A DNA stretch of 64,000 nucleotides from Pythium myriotylum (taxonomy: Eukaryota; Oomycota; Peronosporomycetes; Pythiales; Pythiaceae): positions 806,001 to 870,000 of the forward strand of contig JALJCQ010000008.1 of NCBI GenBank assembly GCA_023091665.1, written 5' to 3'. Of the stretch, positions 32,802 to 44,300 are shown piece after piece. Every line of letters begins with the position of its first letter. Positions within the stretch are counted from its first letter, which is position 1. The position numbers and the translations under genes are program-made. The notes beneath the pieces were generated by a model, which searched no databases, was not told where the DNA came from, and was given only the letters and a program-made list of their open reading frames with translations.

Positions 32802-32973
32802 AAAGTGTCGTTACGTTACTGTAGTCGTCAAGTGGTCCATACACCGAATCGCAATCGAAAGGAATCGAATTAGCCTGGTCTCGTTCCGCGTTCTTCCTTC
32901 CTCCCACTTTAGTGTCCATGCAACGCCGCCGCCATGTTAGTGCCAGTGTTGCAGCTTCGCGCCTTCGAGAACC

Positions 32974-34419
32974 ATGGAGCTCGACTGGGGCGGCAGCTCG
33001 ACCGAGAGCGAGTACTTCGACGGCTCGGACAACGACGAGCCCGAGTTCCTCGGCGTGCTGAGCCGGGCGGCGCTGGGCGCAGGCGACCAGGCGGCGCGGG
33101 AGGCGGCGGCGCAGTGGAACAACATCCTCACGCCCGGCGTCGCGGCGGCCGCGGAGCGCGCGGCGGTCCTGGCGAGTCGGCGCAACACCGCCGAGCCGCT
33201 CGCGATCCCGCTGGACCCGCCCGTGGAGATGCTGCCCCGGTCCACCGAGTTCGTCTCGCCGTTCGCGCCGCTTTCGCAGCCCAAGCCCACGGTCAAGATG
33301 GAGAAGCGAGAGCCCGAGGAAACGGCGGCGAGAGGCCACCCCACTCGCCGTGTTGTCGTGGACCTGTCGCTTGACTCGGACGAAGACGACAATGAGACGG
33401 ACTCGCCGACGCCCCCGGAGACTCCGACGCCTGAGCCGATGAGATCGGCAGTCAGCGTACAACCCAGCAGAGCGGAGACTGCGACGCCGTCTAGTGAGCG
33501 ACCGCCGGAGCCAATCACACCGAACGCCGATCCCCCCATGCGCAGGGCAACAGAGAGCTTTGGCGCTCTTTCAGTCGCGGTTCCAACCCAGTCTGCTCCC
33601 GACAATGTCGGTGTGCGCAGTTCTGGGAGAGACTACACATCTCCAGCTCCCCGGCCGCAGAACCACGAGCACCGGCCGCCTCAACTTCGTATCACTCCTC
33701 AAAGAACATGCCTCGAGGAAGACCGATCAATACGGACGCTCTCCTGCACACGGTGCCGTCGACTTATCCCTAATCAATCGGTTGCTCCGTCCAGATCGCT
33801 TATAGATTGCAAGTGTTGCGGCCGAACATACCCACACGAGGAGTTCTCCGTGCGCGGAGCAAACCGACGATGTCACTTCTGCCAGCCCGCCGTTAGCATC
33901 AACAGACCCAATACAGGAACGCATAGCGTCGCCACTCGGCCAATGTCGGTTTCACAGTCGTTTCCGACCAGCCCGCGTATTCACCTACCCGGAAATGCAC
34001 TCACACCACGACCGTCTGCGCAATCTCCTCAAGATGCAAACTCACGTCACTCTTCTCGCCAAACCCCAAAGAGCCCAGGACCAACGACACCAACTCATGG
34101 TGACCAAGTTCTCCAACTCTGCACTCGTTGCCATCGATACAGGTGTGTTTGCAAAGCTTTAGCAGCGCATGGAATCAGTGGAATATCGACGCTGCGTCAA
34201 CCCGTCGCGCAAATCCCAAGTGCGCGTGCCAGCACTGCGAGGAACGAGTCTCGGCACGGTTCTCTCACGAAAGAGCGGAGATCAATTGCACTAACGGCTA
34301 AAACCCCTCCTGTACGGCGCCGGCGGTCATCCAAGCAGAAAAAATACCAACAACCTATCGCGCCAATGCCCACCTCTCCGAGGGAACAACGTTATTTGAC
34401 GTACGCCCGCAACATGTGA
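32974..34419 (+). CDS. Seven-cysteine (Stc1/LIM-like) zinc-module protein, member 1
   Basis: A 481-residue intronless protein, mostly disordered and Pro/Ser/Arg-rich. Ordered-looking elements in order: an acidic N-terminus with the short motif WNNIL (W48), SPFAPL at about residue 95, a hydrophobic-acidic patch VVVDLSLDSDED (about 128-139) like a SUMO-interaction motif, and one cysteine module starting at C258: C-TR-C, 17 residues, C-K-C-C, 17 residues with F between, then R-C-HF-C. A second small cysteine cluster (LCTRCHRYRCVC) follows at about 390. The C-terminal 60 residues are basic. WNNIL, the SPF block and the module recur in the 41.3-kb protein, so these are paralogues. Zinc binding is inferred from cysteine spacing. 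No known function. Confidence 0.78.
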   Translation: MELDWGGSSTESEYFDGSDNDEPEFLGVLSRAALGAGDQAAREAAAQWNNILTPGVAAAAERAAVLASRRNTAEPLAIPLDPPVEMLPRSTEFVSPFAPLSQPKPTVKMEKREPEETAARGHPTRRVVVDLSLDSDEDDNETDSPTPPETPTPEPMRSAVSVQPSRAETATPSSERPPEPITPNADPPMRRATESFGALSVAVPTQSAPDNVGVRSSGRDYTSPAPRPQNHEHRPPQLRITPQRTCLEEDRSIRTLSCTRCRRLIPNQSVAPSRSLIDCKCCGRTYPHEEFSVRGANRRCHFCQPAVSINRPNTGTHSVATRPMSVSQSFPTSPRIHLPGNALTPRPSAQSPQDANSRHSSRQTPKSPGPTTPTHGDQVLQLCTRCHRYRCVCKALAAHGISGISTLRQPVAQIPSARASTARNESRHGSLTKERRSIALTAKTPPVRRRRSSKQKKYQQPIAPMPTSPREQRYLTYARNM

Positions 34420-34791
34420 TGAACGTGAGATCCATCCGATGGAACATAGCAGAAGTCGGTGAAAGTACGCTGATAATCACAACTGTGTTTGGTCGTGGTG
34501 GAAGTTGTCGTCCAATCAGATTGGTGATTGTGGCTGGCTTTCCAAGAAGCATCGTGGACGCGAATGTTGTCTCGTGTGAGCTCATCTCAAGCATGAAATC
34601 ATTTGATTCAAATGCACAACGCTATGTCCGTTGCTCATAATCAGCAGATGATTACAAACGAACGGACCAATCGGCAAAAAGTCGCATCCATCAGCCTACA
34701 AGGAAATACTGGCCAGAGACAATGCCATTCACAAATTCACCAGAGACCAAACGAAGCATCCACAACAAACGACTGAGCCGAGACATGACTC
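34420..34791. other. Intergenic spacer
   Basis: About 370 bases with no coding pattern, between the stop of cysteine-module member 1 and the ABCG relic. Confidence 0.5.
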
Positions 34792-36655
34792 ATGAACCAA
34801 TCGCAGACTTCAGCAGTAATCATTACCATGGACACACCAAGGATGACTCCACGGAGCAACATCAACTCTGCGAAGTTAACTCTCCGATGGAGGAAACTTT
34901 CACTGTGTGCGTCTGTCAAGAACCCCGTGACCAAGACCACAGAAGAGAAAATCACCTATGATATCTCTGGTTACGCTAAGCCTAGAGAACTGCTCGTAAT
35001 GATGGGTCCATCCGGCATTGACAAGTCATCGCTGCTGGGCTGCATCTCTGGCCGCAACCTCTAGGCTGAAGGAAGTATCAACGTGAATGGCCATTTGTGG
35101 TAGAAGCAATTCCAGCGGATGGCATCGTATGTCATGCAGGATAGTGGGTTCTACGAGACCATCACGGTTCACGAGCACATGGTATTTCAGGCGCGATTAC
35201 GAATCCGCAACACCCACTCGGCAGCAGAGTACATGGCGCGTGTGGACACAGTGATGGTGGAACTAGGCCTGATGTAGTGCCGCGATACGCTGATCGGCGA
35301 TGGCGAAGACGCCTGTCGCTCGCGTCCGAGATCCTGACGAATCCATCGTTGCTGCTTGTAGATGAGCCGACGTTAGGCCTTGACATCGTCATGGCCGAAA
35401 CGATGATGCTGCAGCTCCAGCACATTGTGCGCGACGTATGCGTTGTGGCGGCGATCCACCAGCCATCGAGTGAGTTGTTTGGGTTGATCGAAAAGGTGCA
35501 CTTGTTATCTGATGGTTCGGCAGTGTACCAAAGTCATGAGTCTACCTCGATGGAGTATTTTGCGTCTCTGGGTTACGCACGTCCCCCATGTGTGAATCCC
35601 TCAGGCTACTTCGAGAGGCAGTTGGTGGTCGTGGACAAGGTGATTGATGTAGCAGGAGTCGAGTGTATCACCAAATTCAAAGCTGAGTTGAGAAGTCGTC
35701 AGTGTGAGGTTATTCAAGCGGACTCGGTCGTTAGAGATGAAGTTCTTGTTGGTGGTTTCGATGGCCATAAGTACATTGGATTCGCTGCCAAATGCTTGTG
35801 CTTACGAAGCGGAACACTGTGCGTACAGTTCGAGGCAAGATGACTGTCGTTGTTGGCTTATCATCATCCACATTCATTGCATTGATTGTCGAGCTTTTTA
35901 TCCAAGTCGACGTTCAACAGAAGGGCATCCAAAACATCAGCGGCGTTTTGTTCTTCACAGTGGTACAACATGTGTTTGCGGCTTCCAACCCAGCCCTTCT
36001 GACCGTGCCTATCGAGCTCCCAATCATCTCGCGAATACATGGGTGGTCTCTTTGATCTCATCTCGTGGCATTTCTCGAAGAATATCAGCGAGCTTCCAGT
36101 GTAGATCATCTTACCGATGTCTATTTTGTGCCGCTGTACATCCTAGTTAGTTTTGATGGTGGCTTTGAAGTGTTCATCGCCATGCAGTTGGTCGTCATTC
36201 TCGTCAACAGTTGCGCAGTCGGATTGAGTTCCGTGATCTCGTGTCTGTGTCGCAGTGTGGAGCTTGCTCCTATCATCGGTGTTGTCGTGATTCTCCCGCT
36301 AATGTTATTCGGCGGCTTCTTTTTGAACTCGAACGACTCACCCGACTATTTTGTCTGTCTGCAGTACATTTCCTCTATCAAGTACGGTTTCGAGGCGCTC
36401 ATGAAGATCTTTTTGAATCAAGTTGCAAACATTGCTTGTGATTCAGATACTGACAAGTGTGCCGCACTTGTTGGTGAGGACGTGCTCCGTGCTTACAGCA
36501 TGGTGAGTCGTTCTGCAACAACAGACGGATTGCTGCTCTTCGCGATTGTACTGCCTTCCGGTCCATTGGGTTCCTCGGCCTCTTTATCCATCTGAAGATT
36601 GAATGTGCAACGCGATTTCCAGTGGTTTGCACGTTACGTTGTATGAGTTAGATGA
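34792..36655 (+). pseudogene. ABCG-type half-transporter pseudogene
   Basis: A relic of a White/ABCG half transporter. Order is normal: GYAKPRELLVMMGPSGIDKS, a Walker A with GAGK changed to GIDK; SYVMQDSGFYETITVHEHMV, the Q-loop; LSLASEILTNPSLLLVDEPT, from signature to Walker B; the H-loop AAIHQPSSELFGL; then membrane segments near 35860-36400 (FIALIVELFI, FIAMQLVVILVNSCAVGLSS, LAPIIGVVVILPLMLFGGFF, YISSIKYGFEALM) and a final span near 36560-36600. In-frame stops occur after SGRNL (about 35062), near 35101 and after VELGLM (about 35276), and frame changes near 35290, 35800, 36060 and 36510. The motif loss and stops show it is dead. The last membrane span is still readable, so decay is fairly recent. 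Confidence 0.88.
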
Positions 36656-37739
36656 GTATTCGCCTTAAATGCCTTACGGCGACGCACGAGTCTAATGAAG
36701 GGCACAGCCCGGAAGCCAAAACTGATTGACAGCAGCAGCACACCCGTGCCAACTGAGCGACTGCCAGATGTAAAGTCCATTGTCGTGCCGAGCGGTCTTC
36801 CTCGGCGTCACATAGAAAAGATCGAGGACACGTTCTGCCAGGTACTTTCAGTCTCCAATCCGTACTGGAGAGGTGAAATGGCCGCAGCCACGTGGACTTC
36901 GCAACTGAGTCATCCGAGTCGACCATAGAACACAGAGAGGACCAACAGGAAGACAGTCACGACACCGATCACTGGTGGGAGGCTTACGCGACGGTTGATG
37001 CGCAAGACCGTCTAACCAAGCCCTACGGCTCTGCTATGAATGAGCATGCCCAGTCGCGACGCCCACAAGGACGTAGCTCGGCATAAAGAAGACGGGCGAC
37101 ATGGTACCTGAACAGGGACTCCTGAAGTTCTTCGAGAGGTACAAAAAGCAGAGACCAGCCTGTACTAACGCGAGATACAAGGCATTTGCAGTGGCATTTA
37201 GACAAAACGAAGTTTGCGGCAGCCAACAATTTCCGCAACCATGATGAGAAGAATGGTGGCGACGGTCCGGTTACTTCAAGGCTAATCTTGATTTCGAGGT
37301 AGATAAACTTGTTGACGCTTGGAATACTTGCGTACCTCATTTCACTTCCGTGGACCTGGTCGCAAGAGATGGAAGTTCCTCCATCCCCTGCAGAGCTACC
37401 CGTATTATGGAATGGTGGAAACTGTGTACCCATTGCCATTCTTGGGCGTCTAGATGGTGACGAACATGTCGGTCTTGGGATTTTTTGCTCATAGCTTCAG
37501 GCTGGAGGTTGGAGACGGGAGAATGACAGTAACAATTGAGCCGCTTGGCCGTGCAAGTTGGGTAAGTTGAGTTACTTCCTACTCCTTACTGCTAACTTGG
37601 TGCTCGGCATTAGAAATGCTGCTTGCCCTTTGCTTATCGTTGGCCCCAGCCACCATAGATATTCTGATGATGGAGACGATTCTGGTGGAATGATGATTTC
37701 CGAGGTGACGACACTCACGATCTTGTCCGATGCATTCAG
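36656..37739. other. 1.1-kb degraded region
   Basis: No supported gene. On the minus strand short hydrophobic, protein-like stretches (for example GVVTVFLLVLSVFYGRLG near 36950 and MSPVFFMPSYVLVGVATGHA near 37080) are separated by stops and frame changes. They could be the remains of a polytopic membrane protein, but the family is not identifiable. Confidence 0.3.
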
Positions 37740-38656
37740 TTGTTGAGGACCAACGGCAGAGCACCTTGGAGTGAGAGTGGCTTTACTGTTATCTGCGTTT
37801 CGTGCAGTGTCGTGTCAAGATCAGCTCCAGGAGAAGCTGTGGCAGGCTCTCATGTCAACAGGGTGTCGCTCGTGCAAATCCTGAAAGTAGAAGCTCTCGG
37901 CGCTCTACAGGTCACAATACACATGACGGTCACGCGAGAGGCGACTTGCCATCCCTCCACCAGGGTGCAAGTGGTGCAGACCCACTGGAGACAGCACGAG
38001 ATGGCGATGCAAGCACACTTGTCGAGGCGGCTAGATTTGGTGCGTGGAGACGACGTCGTCGTGAGCTCCGAGTCCGCTCTCTTCGACGAATGGGTCGCTC
38101 TCTTACCCGAGAGAGTGTCGCTTCGCCTCCAAAGGCTCGTGGTAATCGACCAGTTTCTCGCGAACCACTTCCTCTCGTCGCCTCCTGTCGTCACCCAACT
38201 TCTTACATCACATTGACTCTCGCCAGCCGAGCCGTTTCCTTTGCCCGCCGAACTGGACGAGTCCGATCTCTGCGCTGAGTGCGAGAATCTTGCACTGAAG
38301 CCACGGGTCCCAGTACGATCTCGGAGTGCGAGATCGTACTGGGACCCGTGGCTTCAACTGTTGATGCGGAGGTTGCCTTCTGTGACTGTTGCAAGCGCAT
38401 GCTGCCGGGCGAAGAGGCCACGAAAAACAACTCCCAAGGGCTCTCGTTCTATAAGAGTTGTGCACGGCGACGCGACTTTGCGATGCTTCCGGATCATCAT
38501 CTTGTCGCGGGCCGCGCAGCCTTTGGCTGCTTTCTCTTACTGATATGTGCCATGAATCAAGTCGGCAAAAACCTCACAGCCTCCACAGTCTTCACGGATA
38601 CGACTGCTGGACGAGTAGACGACGCGAGGGGATCTCGCAAACGGGAGGACTACTAA
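37740..38656 (+). pseudogene. Cysteine-module family relic with internal hairpin
   Basis: Open stretches in two frames cover 37740-38656. The first half (EWVALLPERVSLRLQRLVVI) has no known domain. The second half retains a broken copy of the seven-cysteine module: LDESDLCAECENLALK in one frame (C-x2-C near 38270), then, after the palindrome at 38296-38356, AFCDCCKRMLPGEEATKNNS and YKSC in another frame (C-x-C-C near 38380). The palindrome sits exactly where the frame changes, in the variable stretch between C-x2-C and C-x-C-C. The last cysteine pair is incomplete (KSC without its partner). A relic of a sixth or seventh family copy, interrupted by the palindrome. Confidence 0.5.
38296..38356. 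repeat. Perfect 28-bp inverted repeat, 5-base loop
   Basis: Left arm 38296-38323, loop GAGTG at 38324-38328, right arm 38329-38356. All 28 positions of the arms are complementary, so RNA or single-stranded DNA would form a strong hairpin. The arm begins TGAAGCCACGGGTCCC. It lies inside the cysteine-module relic. Perfect arms imply a recent origin, for example a fold-back copying error; an assembly artefact at a read end is also possible. Confidence 0.85.
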
Positions 38657-38662
38657 AGCGGA

Positions 38663-40300
38663 TTGCAGGTCCATCCTTGCGCAGTGGTGAAGAGGCACAT
38701 GACACTCGGTGCGAGCCGTCACTGGTACTCCCAGCAAAACAACGCGAGCCACGGAGTGCTCGGGGCGCTTCTGAAAGTGCTTCTACTGTACACTGAAGTG
38801 GGTGCAGATTGTGGACGGGAGGTATGGATACCAATCATAATGTTGGTCAATCGTCCTCGTCGAAATGCTTCCCCATTTCCCAAGTGGCTCATGTCCATCG
38901 AAGAGGGTGAGGCCGCCAGCGCGCTCATGCCAGGTGCTGAATCTGAGACGACGTCTGTTGGCATGGATGAAGGGCATGAGATAGAGCTTTTCGAGGTTGT
39001 GGGTTCTCCCGCGCTCCAGACCCCCACAGTGGTGATCCAGTCCGCGGCAGAAACTTTCTCCGAGAAGGTAAAGAAGAAGACGACAAAGAAGAGGAGTCGA
39101 TTCCATGACTTCGACGGCACCCAGGTTGAGAAATCGATACAGGTGGCGCCTCCTCATGCGTCGTTTGATTATGAGTACGCTTGTCTTAGCTGCAACCAAT
39201 CGATCTATGCTTCTGCACTTATTGGGAGCGGCGATCCAGGATGTTGTGACTGTTGTGAGATGATTACATCCGAGTCGCTCGTTGAGAAGTCGAACATTAA
39301 CTCTTCGGTGTCGTTTTGTCAGTCGTGCTTCCTTTGCAGTCCGCAAACAGTGACAGGGCAAAAGTAATTGCAGAAGCGCCCAGATCGAGTCCGGATCGAT
39401 AGCTTGTCAGTTTTTGAAGACACATTGCGAGCCATGTCTCCTTCGGGTGACGGTGAAACTGCTCCTTGTGATGCACGGCGACTGTCGGCTGCACAAGAGA
39501 CCAAACGGTGGAAAAAGATAAAGAAAGCTCTACGAGCGCGTGAGCGAGTGGCACTGTTGTCAAAGGCAGCAACACCAGTTGCTCAACAACGCACATTTTA
39601 CGCAGAGCATGTCGAAGTAGACGAGGGTTTACTGAAGGCGCTGCTTGCGTGCAATCGAGTCTATCTCGAGGCAGGCAGATCGAAGTACCGGCGAGAATAA
39701 GGAAAGCACTGCTGTCACTATTAGTTGGAGAAACTGTAGGAGAAGAGACGTTTGATCGGTATCGTTCACGACACATCGAATATCAATTTCAGCTAGACAT
39801 GAACTGAGCGTTATCACCAATAACTTCGACCACGAACTATCGAAAATGGTGGGAAACGCGAGTGACGCTACCGAGCCAGGTGTATTCGTTGGAGTGTCCT
39901 GTTTTGTACGTTGACGACTGCACACAAACGGAGCTAGATTCGCAACACCAAGTATCTTCACGAGCATACGCTACCGACTTGTTCCAGAGCCTAACAAACT
40001 GTAAAACTCTAGCCAGCAAGATCAAGACCAAGGTACCAGGCGGTCGCGACCATATCATGAGTACAGCCACTTCTACTCACACCACCGACAAGACGCGATT
40101 GGAGACATGATAATAGGGGAACGCCACGTTCTCGATCGCGATCTCAGGATCGCGAACGCGGTTGGTGGGATGAGAGCAGCAGCCGAGACAAGCGAGCCAG
40201 ACAATGGTTATACGAGGAGAATTACTACGATCGGCGAAACGATATAGAAGTCCAGTCGCGTACGTCGTATACAATGTCGTCGCGGTGCCGTAGCAACTAG
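38663..40300 (+). pseudogene. Cysteine-module family relic with RS-like tail
   Basis: From 38663 an open frame runs to a TAA at 39365 and continues in the same frame to 39700. It contains SPFPKWL, a lysine-rich stretch (KVKKKTTKKRSRF), a full cysteine module (C-LS-C, 17, C-D-C-C, 20, C-QS-C; about 39180-39335), then, after the stop, RRLSAAQETKRWKKIKKALR and FYAEHVEVDEGLLKALL, which resembles MYEDRVGIEDGLKKALE in the 41.3-kb protein. Near 40110-40270, in another frame, there is an arginine/serine/aspartate-rich stretch (TPRSRSRSQDRE, YYDRRNDIE) like the RS tail of the same protein. It is therefore an inverted, broken paralogue of the adjacent gene. One stop could be read as strain-specific, but further frameshifts make a pseudogene likelier. 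The first 100 residues are uncertain. Confidence 0.55.
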
Positions 40301-40567
40301 TACCACACTCAGAGCTTTGAGTATCCGGGGCGTTGAAATACTTGGCTAATGACTTGTGCCTCCCTACCAGACACCAGAATCATTGACCAGGAGGCGGGTT
40401 TACACAGGCCAAACGAAAAACGGCTTTTCCTCTCAGCATGGCACTTGCGTCGAGTGCTATGGTTGCACAGTAGCTGCTTTGCTGTTGTGGTGCAGAGCCA
40501 TGATCATGAGTTAGTTGTTCTTGTCTCTTTGTTTCTTTTCGTTTCTCTCTGCTTTTTCGATTATTGG

Positions 40568-41231
40568 TTAGGTCCGCGACAGCTCCAGTAGTGGTTGTCT
40601 TGATGCCTCCGGTGGCGCATCTGGTGCGACTGTCGTCGGGCTTTCGGGCTGTGATGGGACCTCTGGTGGAAGTGACGGGATTTCTCGTGGCGGTTCCGTT
40701 GTGGAGTGCTCAGTTGTCCGGTTTTCGATCCGATCATCCAAGAACTCGATGAGACTCGCTAGTGGATTCAGTACAACGACACACGTAAAGATTGCCACCA
40801 ATACCGGCCAAAATCCAGACCGACAGCTTCAGAATCCTGCGGGACTTTTTCCGCCAAATAAGCAGATGACATCAATCGCCGTGTAGAAAATCATGTGTCA
40901 GGACGCACCAGCTTGTTTATAGTTGGAGAATTTGAAACTTGCTATTAGCCTTATCGACGACTGCATCAGTGACTGAGATCTCAACATGACCAGGCACACC
41001 AACATAGGTTTCTTCATCCTTGCCGAGTTCGGCACCAAATTTGTCGCGAACTGCAAGAAGCGCATTCCACAACTCTAATGCCGCCTTGTTCGCGTAAATA
41101 CGAAGGTTGGCTGCTTCAAAATACATGAGAGTATTCGCACACTGGGCCTTGATTGCGGAATTGAGTCAGGCTGGCATCTTCGTGCAAAACCGCTGCATCA
41201 ACGGAAGTACACGTACTTCAAGTACCTTCAT
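40568..41231 (-). pseudogene. Relic of a membrane protein with Pro-rich tail, unrecognised
   Basis: The minus strand reads MKVLEVRVLPLMQRFC, one TGA, then LNSAIKAQCANTLMYFEAAN and YANKAALELWNALLAVRDKF, GHVEISVTDAVVDKANSKFQ to a stop at about 40917. In another frame from about 40850 come FYTAIDVICLF, a membrane segment AIFTCVVVLNPLASLIEFL and a tail rich in Pro, Glu and Thr, ending at 40568. The pieces fit one soluble domain plus a membrane anchor, but an in-frame stop and a frame change make it a probable pseudogene. It starts 70 bases downstream of the stop of the 41.3-kb gene. I do not recognise the family. Confidence 0.35.
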
Positions 41232-41300
41232 TGACTTTGCCAACCGACAGCTGTGTCCGTCCCGAGAAATAGAAGAAATATTTTCATTGCAATCGAACTG

Positions 41301-44300
41301 TCATGTTCGACTCGGCGAATGTCGCCGGCGTCGAAGTTCACGCCTATCCGACGAGTATGATCTGCTTCGACTTCGAGATCCCTTCCGTCGGTTTGTCAAG
41401 TATTGTCTCGTCGATCTAGATCGTGATCGACTTCTGCGGGACGATGGAGATCTGGATTGTGAGGAGTCACTTGACCTAGATCGTGTCCTGTATTGGGAAC
41501 TTTCGCGCGCTCTTGGCCTGGATCTCGAACGTGATCGACGCCGTGGAATCGACCTGGAGCGTGATCGACCTCGCGACCTAGAATTGGATCTCGATTCACG
41601 CTTTGAGCGTGATCTGGACCGTGATCGACCTCGCGATTCAGAATTGGATTTCGATTCTCGCTTTGATCGCGATCTGGATCTGCTTCTCGAATACGATCTA
41701 GACCGCGATCTACGTTTGTGCGTCGGTCTGAAGCTGGATGGCTCAGTTAATGCTGATGTACCTCGATCTAAGCTGAGTGATCGCGAACGACTTCGTCGGT
41801 GTTGCGTGCGAGAGTACGACACCTTGGCATCACGATGGGAGTCGACGGATGAACCACATACTGGACTGCTTTGAATCCGACTGTCGTGTTTTTCGGGGAT
41901 TTTCCGAGTCATCACAGCCGCAGGAGCAGTATGTTTGCTGTATCGTGAAGGTTTGGATATTACGGAGTTGGTCAACTCTGTGGTTTCCTTCGGGATATTG
42001 GAATCTTTTGAACAGAGTGACTTTTTCTCGAACTCGAGCACCTTCAACAGATGCTTTGGGAGTTTGATTTTTCGCTCAATGAACGCAGCTCCCAGTGCAT
42101 TCAGTTGCTCTTCCAAGGCCTTTTTCAATCCATCCTCTATACCAACTCGGTCCTCGTACATTTTCTTGCCCATCCAAACTGGCGTGTTTCCTCGAGCCAC
42201 TTGATCACAGTGGAATTTTGAAGCATATTTGCGGCGTGATCTCCACCGATGAACCTCCATCGTCAGAGAACGAAACTTGTCAAGTACATCCTTAGGCCAG
42301 CCTGGTTTGTGCACGTCAACTGATTTCCATATCTCCTCGCTCGCAGCGATAGCTTTGTTAAACTCCTGATGACTCCAACGCTTTGGCCAATTTGACGTTG
42401 AAACCAACATTTCTTGGTGCCTGTCCATACACGAGTTGCATAGTTCTTTCCTTCCCGACGCGGTAAAGAGGGACGGCGGCAGCACTTGCATACAACAATC
42501 ACACATTGCAATTCCCACACCAGGCTTCGGTGGAGTGAGAGTGGCAGAGCAGCGATCACATGAATCAACGGCGGCTTCTGTTGTAGTCGACTGAACCGGG
42601 GAGATTATCGTAGACTTGCCCGCTGATGCGGGGGCATTCAAGACAGAAGCTTTACGATCATTATTGTGAAATTGTGAAGTGGTCGCCAATGAAACCTGTG
42701 TCTGTCCTGCTGAGATATGCGGCTTGATCAGTTCGTGGTCCTCTCGGGCAGCAACACGTGCTGGAGGAATTGGCGGATTCTTGGTGGGTACCTCCGTGTA
42801 TCTTGCTGCTGCTGGAAAAGAAGGAAACTGATGAGTTTGGACTGGCTCCTTCTTATCCGGAACTGCTGCTGTCGAATGATGATACTGCTGGTGATTGACC
42901 GACTCGCTCATCCTTGCAGCAGCCGTCGGTAACGAAGGTGGTAGGCTGTGTGAAGTAGGGGACTCTTGGGGATTTCGTGTCGAGATGATTTGCTGACTAT
43001 TATGAGTACAACCATGTTGCGGTGGAAGAGAGTTACCGTCGTTGGGGAAAGGAGGCAGCCGAGGAATAGGTGCTTGCTTCGAAGAGTTAGACTTTATGTT
43101 TGTCGTGCTAGCCATCGGCGACTGTTGATGCACGAGACTCTCGAAGAAAACGTTGGGATGCGAAATTGGTTGTGCTGATGCTGAGCTATTTGGGTGTGAC
43201 TCTTGAGACTTGCTTTGTTTGTTCGGGTGAACCACAGGTATGACGTTGGGCGTTCTTCGACATCCGAAAGCTCTCTTTATCGGGATGAGTGGCTTGACCT
43301 TTGATGGTGCTGAAGGTGCTCCGACAGATGAAATCGATTCAGGTTCTGTTCTTTGTGGTTCAGGTGCCGGGTCAGCATCTTGTCGACATTTTAACAGCAG
43401 GTCATGAACCGAAGTACTCTTTACTCCCCGGAAGAGATCATGAACAAGCACTTCGAATTGAGCTGGTATTCGGGACTTCCCAGCTACCGCTAGCTCCAAA
43501 ACGATACCAACAAGTGATCGTGCGACCAATACACGGGCATCCAGAAGACCGTTTGCCTCATTGAACATCCGTCGACAAGCCTTGACCGAAACCTTCCCTT
43601 GGGAAAGTTGCTTCCGATGTTTCCTGTTTAGAGACTTCAATTCGCTCCGGAGTCTTTTGATATCGTCTTTGACTTCTTTTATTCGAGTCTGGTATCGTTC
43701 ACTTGGGACATTTTGAGCCAGAAGATTAAGCCCGATCGACATAATCAAAACAACTTTAGCTGATGTGACTGCAATCTCTGGACGCTTACCCGTGCCTTGT
43801 TTCGGAGAGCACGTTGAGCATATTGGAACTTCGTCGCGCTTTTGGACGATGTCTGCGGTAAGCAATCTTCTCCGACAACAGTGGCAACCCTCTAAATCAG
43901 TCGAGTATGAGGTCGGTTGAGTCCAACTCAAGACTGCCTTACAGCCAAAGCACTCCACTGTTTTCTCTTCCTCGACAGTGACGCCAACGTTTGTTGTTGC
44001 GTTCTCTCGGGATACTGCAGCTTGTGAAGGCTTCGGAAGGCATGGGTTCAGTCCCGCAAGTACCATGAGCGCCAGAGTTGCATCTGAAATTGCGACCTTG
44101 CGTTTTGCTAAAAGCGTGTAGTATTGCATGGTCTTCTTCTTCCACACCGCTACACGCCGATGCTCGATTACAAGCCATTCGATGAAGAGATCTTTTCGCC
44201 GATCACCTCGATCACCTTGTTTGTATACTTCGCCAGCCTCCTTCGCAATATTCTGCCGATCGCTCTTGTACTTTGCTGCCTGTTTAGCGAGGCGTTCGAG

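Noticed and set aside
41107..41874. A 255-codon plus-strand frame rich in Leu-Asp-Arg repeats
   Set aside because: It is the antisense reading of the RS-dipeptide tail of the 41.3-kb gene, where SR codons read as Asp/Arg/Leu on the other strand.
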